Of a stretch of DNA of 42,547 bases, positions 8,004 to 14,832 are shown in pieces. The position numbers were made by a program, and so were the translations under genes. This stretch comes from Desulfurococcaceae archaeon (GTDB taxonomy: Archaea; Thermoproteota; Thermoprotei_A; Sulfolobales; Desulfurococcaceae), in assembly GCA_020833245.1 (NCBI GenBank), contig JAJHQQ010000005.1:1-42547 (forward strand), in the 5' to 3' direction. Below the pieces are notes generated by a model that saw only the letters and a program-made list of their open reading frames with translations, had not been told where the DNA came from and did not search any database. Numbering within the stretch: position 1 is the stretch's first letter; each line of letters starts with the position of its first letter.

Positions 8004-8696
8004 TTGGCTGAAGGCGACATGAAATCTCAAGAGAGAGGTCTTCGCAAGAGCAGCTATGAGGACTACTTAGCGACCATATACAGGCTGAGGGAAGTTTATG
8101 GTCAAGCCAAGCTACTAGACGTCTCTAGAGAGCTCGGAGTTAAGCCCTCAACAGCCTCTAAAATACTCTCACAGCTCGAGAAAAAAAGCCTCGTTAAGAG
8201 GTATATGTATAAGGAAGTAGTTCTAACTAGTAAAGGTATTGACTTAGCAATTAGGATTATAAGGAAACACAGAATTGCCGAGGCTTTTTTAGCCCATAAA
8301 CTCGGAATAGACGTTTTCGATACCCATTACTACGCACACTACTTGGAGCACTTACCAGACGAGCTAATAGAGAGAATATACGTGATTACCGGCTCTCCCA
8401 AGATCTGTCCACACGGAAACATTATTCCAATAGTAGAGAACAGGGAGGAATCGCTGAGTCTCGAGCAAACCCATTACACCAGGCTCAGTGAGGCGACTCC
8501 GGGATTATATAGAGTCGAGCGAATAGCGGGAGAGCTCTCAACGATTCTCCCCGTATTAAAAGAACTGCAGATTAAACCAGGAGTTATGATTGAAGTGGTA
8601 CAGCAAACACCTCTTTACACAGCAATAAGATATGATCAAGCCTTAAAAGAAGTAGTTAAACATGTAGCTTTTACGGTTTTTCTGAAACCAATGTAA
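8004..8696 (+). CDS. DtxR/MntR-family metal-dependent transcriptional regulator
   Basis: SYEDYLATIYRLREVYGQAKLLDVSRELGVKPSTASKILSQLEKKSLV (wHTH), ICPHGNIIP dimerisation region, C-terminal FeoA/SH3-like domain. Confidence 0.9.
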   Translation: MAEGDMKSQERGLRKSSYEDYLATIYRLREVYGQAKLLDVSRELGVKPSTASKILSQLEKKSLVKRYMYKEVVLTSKGIDLAIRIIRKHRIAEAFLAHKLGIDVFDTHYYAHYLEHLPDELIERIYVITGSPKICPHGNIIPIVENREESLSLEQTHYTRLSEATPGLYRVERIAGELSTILPVLKELQIKPGVMIEVVQQTPLYTAIRYDQALKEVVKHVAFTVFLKPM

Positions 8697-8713
8697 TTTC
8701 TGTACCCTCCTTG

Positions 8714-8741
8714 AATTTAGACTTATCTAAATTTATAAACC
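8714..8741 (+). promoter_or_regulatory. feoAB promoter: 20-bp palindrome AATTTAGA-CTTA-TCTAAATT overlapping TATA box ATTTATAAACC
   Basis: Perfect 8-bp arms read directly, immediately upstream of feoA and downstream of the dtxR-like gene. Confidence 0.7.
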
Positions 8742-8794
8742 CTTGCAGAGTACGCTCTAGTTGGAGACATAAATACGCATAGAAACGGCACTAC

Positions 8795-9055
8795 GTGGTG
8801 AACACTGTAGTGGGAGAAAACAAAATCACGACACTAGATAAGGTTAGCGAGGGAAAAGAGGTCACACTGATCTCTATAGAGGCGGGCAGAGGACTACTCT
8901 CCAGATTGCTTAATATGGGCCTCGTACCGGGCTCTAAGATCAGGGTTCTCGTTAACAAGGGAGGAGGTGTTCTCGTAATCAGTGTTCACGACACTGAGAT
9001 CTCTATTAGCCGTGGTATAGCGCAGAAACTGCTAGTTAGAGTGGAGTCACCATGA
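8795..9055 (+). CDS. feoA: FeoA family protein
   Basis: 86 aa; LISIEAGRGLLSRLLNMGLVPGSKIRVL. Confidence 0.88.
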   Translation: MVNTVVGENKITTLDKVSEGKEVTLISIEAGRGLLSRLLNMGLVPGSKIRVLVNKGGGVLVISVHDTEISISRGIAQKLLVRVESP

Positions 9056-11112
9056 AGAGAATTACAGTTGCACTAATAGGTCAGCCAAACGTTGGGAAGT
9101 CTACACTATTCAACGCACTCACAGGAGGTAACGCGATAGTCACAAATTGGCCAGGCACTACTGTGAGTAAGAGTGAAGGAGTTATTAGACATTGCCAATA
9201 CGAAATCCACATAATCGATCTTCCTGGTGTTTACGGCTTAACGGCTTTCACGATTGAAGAGAAAATATCCAGGAACTTTATTGTTAACGAGAAGCCCGAT
9301 GTAGTAGTTGTACTCGTAGACTCGCTCTCTCTAATTAGAACACTCTACTTAGCCCTCGATGTACTTGAGCTTATAGACCGTGTTGTTATTGGAGTAACTA
9401 AGGTAGACGAAGCTCACAGTAGGGGTGTTCACATAAATTACAACTTACTAGAAAAACAGCTGGGAGTGCCAGTGGTGCCCCTCTCGGCTGTAAGAGGTGA
9501 TGGTCTAAGAGAGCTCGCTGAGAGGATTATCAGTGTCTATGAGGCTGGTAGAAGGGAGCATACAAAAGTCGACTATGGCGAGTTGAGTACTTACATCGAG
9601 TCGGCAGAAGCCCTTATAAGACAATGTGACCTAGGGCTCTCGCATAGGTGGCTAGCGGTAAAGGTCTTTGAGGGAGATCCCGAGACGCTCGAATTGATCA
9701 AGTCGAGGTGTACGAGTCTGTATGAGGATCTCGTAGAGCTGAGAGAAGAGGCGTCAAGGATACTAAAAGTAGACCCAGCTGTTATTGTAGCTCGTAGTAG
9801 ATTTAAGCACGCTGAGAGTATTGGCAAGACCTGTGTGATTCAAGTAGCTGTTAGGAAAAAAGCTCCATCTAAGCTATTTTACCACCCTGTCTACGCACCG
9901 CTTATAAGCATAGCCATAATACTAGCTGTCTTTACACTAGCGTTCAATCTGAATACGGGTTTCCCCGTAGCGAGTATTCTTGAAAGTGTAGGCTTTAGTG
10001 AACTAGCAGAGGCAATTGAAAATTACACTATTAGTTCATTAATTGAGAGGTTCCTAGAGTGGAGTTCCAGTACTCTCAAAGGACTTCTCGGTGAGAACGC
10101 TATTTCGCTATTCCTGAGCGAAGCAGTATTAGGTGGTGTAGGGGCTTTATTACTATTTCTCCCACTAATAATGACCGTATTAGCTACTATAGGAGTACTC
10201 GAGGATACGGGTCTTTTAACGAGATTAGCAGTAGGTGTTCACACGCTATTTGAAAAACTAGGCTTCTCGGGTCACGCACTATTTCCACTATCGCTTTCAC
10301 TGGGGTGTAATGTCCCAGGTTTACTAGTAGCTAGGGCTATTCCAAGTACGGCTGAGAGGGTCCGGCTAATAATGCTACTACCATTTATACCGTGTCAAGC
10401 TAGACTAGTAGTCTTACTAGCCCTAGCTACGGCTGTGAGGCAGGGCTTTCTACTAGTGGTTCTCAGCTATATTGTAGCCTTTGCGGCATTCTTTGCTCTG
10501 GGGTTTGCTTTATATAAGTGGAGTACTATGAGAAGTGAAAGCGTGGAGATCAGGTTATTGCTGGAACAGCCTCCTCTACATAAGCCTATACCTAGAGTTG
10601 TGTGGTGGTACACGTGGTGGCACACAAAGCACTTCTTAGTAAAAGCGGGGACAATTATAGTTCTAGCTAACATTCTATTTTGGCTACTATCACACGTAGG
10701 TCCCTCAATGAGCTTTACGGATGATCCAGGCGAGAGCATTGCAGCATCGTTCTCAAAGACACTAACACCAATACTTAAACCAATAGGTATAAGCGGGGAG
10801 GGATCCTGGATCATAGCACTGGCACTAATCGCGGGCTTTATAGCTAAAGAGATCTTTATTAGCACTCTACTAACTGTAACCGGTGCGAGCAGTGTCAAAA
10901 ACGCTTTTACTACTATAGGTGTCTCTGAGCAGTCAGTTATAGCACTGACTATTTTCGTCACGCTCTATGTGCCCTGCTTAGCGGCTCTTTCGACGATCTA
11001 CAGTGAAACTAGGAGTTTAAAGCTCGTAGCCGAAGCAGTACTACTAATGCTAGTGGTTGCCTACACGTCGGCCATATTGGCATATACTCTAGCACTTGTC
11101 TTAACACTATGA
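9052..11112 (+). CDS. feoB: Ferrous iron transporter FeoB
   Basis: GQPNVGKSTLFNALTGG, NWPGTTV, DLPGVY, TKVDE G-domain plus transmembrane core; overlaps feoA by 4 nt. Confidence 0.95.
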   Translation: MKRITVALIGQPNVGKSTLFNALTGGNAIVTNWPGTTVSKSEGVIRHCQYEIHIIDLPGVYGLTAFTIEEKISRNFIVNEKPDVVVVLVDSLSLIRTLYLALDVLELIDRVVIGVTKVDEAHSRGVHINYNLLEKQLGVPVVPLSAVRGDGLRELAERIISVYEAGRREHTKVDYGELSTYIESAEALIRQCDLGLSHRWLAVKVFEGDPETLELIKSRCTSLYEDLVELREEASRILKVDPAVIVARSRFKHAESIGKTCVIQVAVRKKAPSKLFYHPVYAPLISIAIILAVFTLAFNLNTGFPVASILESVGFSELAEAIENYTISSLIERFLEWSSSTLKGLLGENAISLFLSEAVLGGVGALLLFLPLIMTVLATIGVLEDTGLLTRLAVGVHTLFEKLGFSGHALFPLSLSLGCNVPGLLVARAIPSTAERVRLIMLLPFIPCQARLVVLLALATAVRQGFLLVVLSYIVAFAAFFALGFALYKWSTMRSESVEIRLLLEQPPLHKPIPRVVWWYTWWHTKHFLVKAGTIIVLANILFWLLSHVGPSMSFTDDPGESIAASFSKTLTPILKPIGISGEGSWIIALALIAGFIAKEIFISTLLTVTGASSVKNAFTTIGVSEQSVIALTIFVTLYVPCLAALSTIYSETRSLKLVAEAVLLMLVVAYTSAILAYTLALVLTL

Positions 11113-11184
11113 AAACGCGATGAGCGCAACCAATATGTTATAAATCTCTAACCATCTATTAATTCTATTGACTAGTAACTTGCG

Positions 11185-11460
11185 GTGAGTTTTGAAGTGA
11201 CAATATACTGGGAGAGATGCGACTTCTGCGGACTCTATAAGCCTACTCTTAGATGTGCGATGTTCCCGGAGCTCTCAGTGGACTTTATATGTTGTGTTAG
11301 TTGCCCTCTTAGAATAAGTAAGTGTAAATCACCTGCTTGGAAGTCGTCAATTGATCAGGGGCTTTTAACACCTAGAACTAGAGTTGTCAGTAGTGAAGAG
11401 AGAAAGAGGGTATTTGAAGAGCTCATGAAGGCGCTTGGAGGTAAGAGTGAAACCAGCTAG
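11185..11460 (+). CDS. Small Cys-rich conserved-type hypothetical protein
   Basis: 91 aa with CDFCG, CCVSC; GTG start; own TATA-like sequence GTTATAAAT upstream. Confidence 0.5.
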   Translation: MSFEVTIYWERCDFCGLYKPTLRCAMFPELSVDFICCVSCPLRISKCKSPAWKSSIDQGLLTPRTRVVSSEERKRVFEELMKALGGKSETS

Positions 11461-11476
11461 TACTTGGAATGAAAAA

Positions 11477-12238
11477 CTATAATCGAGGTACAAGCCAGTA
11501 TAGGAGTTTACTCCCATCGCCTATATCGTACTCTACTCGCATTGGCTTACCCGTATCAAATGATACGGTAATGTTTTTAGCTGCAGAGGCAGCTCTCGCG
11601 GCTTCAACCAGCAAGTCAATACTATATGAAGACCTAGCCTTCTCCACGGTTGAAGTTACGAGTATTAGAGGGTTTCCCTCGGCGAGGTCACACCTGTACT
11701 CTTTCTGCTGCTCTGTACTAATTATGGTTATTTTGCCTGCTTCATATATGAACGTGGCTTCGTCTCCAACGAGTTTAAGGTCGCCTACTATGTTCTTAAA
11801 GTCTTGAGAGAGCATTGTAAAAGTAACGCTTAAATCCACTTGTAGTTCTGGTAGTGGTTCAACGGGTTTAGGTACTAGGGGCACGCCTATTTCTCTCTCA
11901 AGTCCTGTTTTCCTGTCACGTAGAGTTAACTTGAGAACCCCACTCTCCCTGTCGAGCTCGAATATTGCTGCGTCGTTTCTACCAGCTCTCTTAACAGCTT
12001 TTTTCAACTCTGTACCAGTGACTATAAAGCTCTCCTCTCTTTCAACGCTGTAATCTTCAAACATAATACTAGGTGCTCTGTAAACGGCCATCACGGTCTT
12101 ATCTGGACTTATAACTTTCACTTCTAGAGCGTCCTGCGTGATGAAGAAAGGCACTTCGTCGCCAATTTTAACTAGAACTTGAAATACGCGTTTAAGTTTA
12201 GACGCATTTGGATGTGTAATTCTAAACACAAACACCAC
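11477..12238 (-). CDS. pcn: DNA sliding clamp PCNA
   Basis: 253 aa; VFRITHPNASKLKRVFQVLVKIGDEVPFFITQDALEVKVISPDKTVMA, DFKNIVGDLKLVGDEATF, C-terminal GDGSKLLYWLVPRL. Confidence 0.92.
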   Translation of the reverse strand: MVFVFRITHPNASKLKRVFQVLVKIGDEVPFFITQDALEVKVISPDKTVMAVYRAPSIMFEDYSVEREESFIVTGTELKKAVKRAGRNDAAIFELDRESGVLKLTLRDRKTGLEREIGVPLVPKPVEPLPELQVDLSVTFTMLSQDFKNIVGDLKLVGDEATFIYEAGKITIISTEQQKEYRCDLAEGNPLILVTSTVEKARSSYSIDLLVEAARAASAAKNITVSFDTGKPMRVEYDIGDGSKLLYWLVPRL

Positions 12239-12426
12239 CCATACACATAGACGGCGCTTTTCAGTTTAAAACGCGCTTTTAGGGCTACTAGACTATAATA
12301 CATTACGGAGGAATTTAAACAAGACATCTACGGTTTAGTGAATAGGGGTGTTCCTCGCGAACACTCGTAGCTAATTTACAAGTATGAGTTACTGAGTATA
12401 AGTGAAGACGCCACTACTTTTTTGTT

Positions 12427-12738
12427 TTAGCTTCTTTTCTCCTTCTTTTCTTTCTTCTTCTTTCTAGTCTTTTTGCTCTTTTCTTTTTTCCTAGTCTTCT
12501 TACTAGTTGCAGGTGTTTTGGCGCCCTTTGTGCTCTCGCGCATTGATAGTAGTACTTCTATCGGTAAGTTACCGTGAATAACGTCGTGCCATAGTCTACT
12601 GATATTGGCAAAGAACTTCAGCTGATCAATTGTAATCTCACCCACTTCCTCTTCCTCAGTAGTTTCTACAGCTTCGTGCTCTACCTCTTCGCTAATGTCT
12701 TCTTCTAGAACCACGCTCTCACCGGACTCTAAGAGCAC
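12427..12738 (-). CDS. Probable RNA polymerase subunit Rpo13-like protein
   Basis: Acidic N-terminus, central EITIDQLKFFANISRLWHDVIHGNLPIEVLLSM helices, Lys-rich C-terminal tail; about 100 aa. Confidence 0.5.
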   Translation of the reverse strand: MLLESGESVVLEEDISEEVEHEAVETTEEEEVGEITIDQLKFFANISRLWHDVIHGNLPIEVLLSMRESTKGAKTPATSKKTRKKEKSKKTRKKKKEKKEKRS

Positions 12739-12786
12739 TTTTCTTTTATTGTTAAATCTCGCTTTTTATACTCTTAGCTCCTTAGA

Positions 12787-14688
12787 CTACACTCTGCAAA
12801 TGTATATGTTCTCGGAGCCTGTAGCGTGTATTATGTAGTAATGTGGCTTAAGGGATCTTAGAGCCTCTGCTACGCAGGCAGCCTTTTCTCTAATAGCGCC
12901 TCCAATCACGTCTGTAGCTGCTTTTACGCTCTCGGGCTCGTTAAGCGTAAAGAACACTCTTAAACCAGCGTTATTGAGAAGTGCTTGAGGTATTCTCCTA
13001 ATATCCTGTGAAACCACTACTATTGAAAAACCAAATTTTCTGCTCTCCATGAACATTCTAGAGAGAAGCTCCATGCCCAGAGTCCTCGGCATTATGTGTC
13101 TAACCTCATCTATGACTAGTTGGAGAGGCATTCTCTTAGCGTGGTACATTTTACTTATCAACATGTACATTAAGGTCTCTACAAGTATTGCCTTTGTGAA
13201 ATCGCTTACAACTCTACTTAAATCAACTATACTACTGTCTTCTAGAAGCTCTTCAATGCTAAGGGGCTCTCCCTCGCCCATGCTCTCGCTAATTAAGTCT
13301 AAGTAAGGTTGAATTCTCGTAAACTCCTGGTTTACTTCACTCAGCTCTTTGCAGGCTGAGACGAGATCTCTAAGGGTAGGCGGATCCCTAGTCCACGTTT
13401 CAGGGTCATCTGTTATACCTCTCTCAGCGTATGCTTTTAGAATTACCTCTTCAAGAAGTCTCCTCTGTATAAATCCAAGCTTAAATATTGAGGCAATAAC
13501 GTGTGATAGCTGTAAAGCCCTATCTTTTGGCGAGGTCTTTTCGAGTACAAGGGGGTTAATAGTGTATTTAGACGCGTCGACTACTCTGCACTTAATGCTA
13601 GTACAAAGGTCTGAGTACTCGCCATGAGGGTCTACTACTAAGAAGCCGTAGCCGTAAGCTCTACTAAACTCTCGAATAATGTGTTTTACAAGTGTAGTTT
13701 TACCAGTACCCGACGCCCCCACGACTACTATGTGAGGAGTGTTCAGGTCTCCTAGTCTCACGTAAATAGGTTTACGTGCCTCTCTGAAAAACCAGGTCTC
13801 CCTAGTAGTAGAGCCGAGTATGTGTCCCTGTGAAACCTCAATATATACTCTGTGAGGCTCCCCATAGGCGATCTCGGCTTCTGCCAAGCCCATGAAGACC
13901 CCAGGTGGTTCACTGTAAAATACTCTTTCAACTCTCTGATAGTAGAGTTGTCCTCTTGAAGTAGCTACTAGCAGGGACGATATACCGAGTAATCCTGTTC
14001 CAGAGAAAAACCCAATTAATAACATCCTGCCGGCCTCCCTACTATGGGAGGCGTAGAGTGCTGAGAAGATTAATAGGAGTGGTTGCACACAGAGACTTAG
14101 TAGTAGTGCGTACGGGATTTCTTCAGTTTCCATGCCTCTAATAGCGAGTAGATAAGTAGTAAGTAGAATAAATACTGAGAAGCCAATACTGTGAGATGCT
14201 AGTAGAGTTGGAGCCACTTCTATGATATCTTTGAAACCTAGTCTTCTAGTCAAGGTGCTGAGAGGTGTCAGAGTACTCCTAGTCTTCTTAAAGTGCTCAT
14301 CGAGATAACCAGTCAATCCTAATAGCCGTGCAGCGAAAAGCGCTACTATGAGGCCAAAACACTCTCTACTTGCACTAAGTAGAGATAAATCTTCAAATCC
14401 GAGAAGTACTAGTTGTAAGTAGAGTATTAGTCTATTCAACATGCCGAGAATTATACTTGAAGTCAAAGCGGAAATTAACAGTACGTGTATAACTATGAGG
14501 ATCAGTAAGATTAGTGGCTTATAGAGAAACGCGTATAGATCCCTGAAGCTCTGAATACCTAGATTCACTAAGTAAGACCCACTCACATGTGTTGTTAAAG
14601 CGTAAAATATTAGGTTGACAACTAGTACGGCTATACTCCTACTAAACTTCTTTGAGACACTAATGAGTTGTGACATTTCTGCTAACAC
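12787..14688 (-). CDS. Membrane-anchored HerA/VirD4-like ATPase (DUF87-type)
   Basis: Multiple N-terminal TM segments, Walker A GASGTGKTT, DPHGEYSDL, Walker B LQLVIDEVRHIM, VVVSQDIRRIP. Confidence 0.85.
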   Translation of the reverse strand: MLAEMSQLISVSKKFSRSIAVLVVNLIFYALTTHVSGSYLVNLGIQSFRDLYAFLYKPLILLILIVIHVLLISALTSSIILGMLNRLILYLQLVLLGFEDLSLLSASRECFGLIVALFAARLLGLTGYLDEHFKKTRSTLTPLSTLTRRLGFKDIIEVAPTLLASHSIGFSVFILLTTYLLAIRGMETEEIPYALLLSLCVQPLLLIFSALYASHSREAGRMLLIGFFSGTGLLGISSLLVATSRGQLYYQRVERVFYSEPPGVFMGLAEAEIAYGEPHRVYIEVSQGHILGSTTRETWFFREARKPIYVRLGDLNTPHIVVVGASGTGKTTLVKHIIREFSRAYGYGFLVVDPHGEYSDLCTSIKCRVVDASKYTINPLVLEKTSPKDRALQLSHVIASIFKLGFIQRRLLEEVILKAYAERGITDDPETWTRDPPTLRDLVSACKELSEVNQEFTRIQPYLDLISESMGEGEPLSIEELLEDSSIVDLSRVVSDFTKAILVETLMYMLISKMYHAKRMPLQLVIDEVRHIMPRTLGMELLSRMFMESRKFGFSIVVVSQDIRRIPQALLNNAGLRVFFTLNEPESVKAATDVIGGAIREKAACVAEALRSLKPHYYIIHATGSENIYICRV

Positions 14689-14695
14689 GCCTCTA

Positions 14696-14721
14696 AGAAA
14701 TATATTCAGTAATATATTTCT
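14696..14721. repeat. 26-bp inverted repeat AGAAATATATT-CAGT-AATATATTTCT
   Basis: Perfect 11-bp arms; 7 nt upstream of the ATPase start codon. Confidence 0.85.
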
Positions 14722-14832
14722 AAAAGCCGTGTGCTCCGGGACTATATAAGGGTTGTTAATTCTGTATTAAATCGGTACACAATCTGGTATCTAGTGAGTA
14801 CTCTAGTAGTTGATATGTAAGGACTCTTAGCG

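Noticed and set aside
10467-10961. Antisense ORF of 164 aa opposite feoB
   Set aside because: Composition reflects the complement of a TM-coding gene; no recognisable motif or promoter.
11469-11807. + strand 112-aa ORF opposite PCNA
   Set aside because: Lies entirely within the antisense of a clear PCNA gene.
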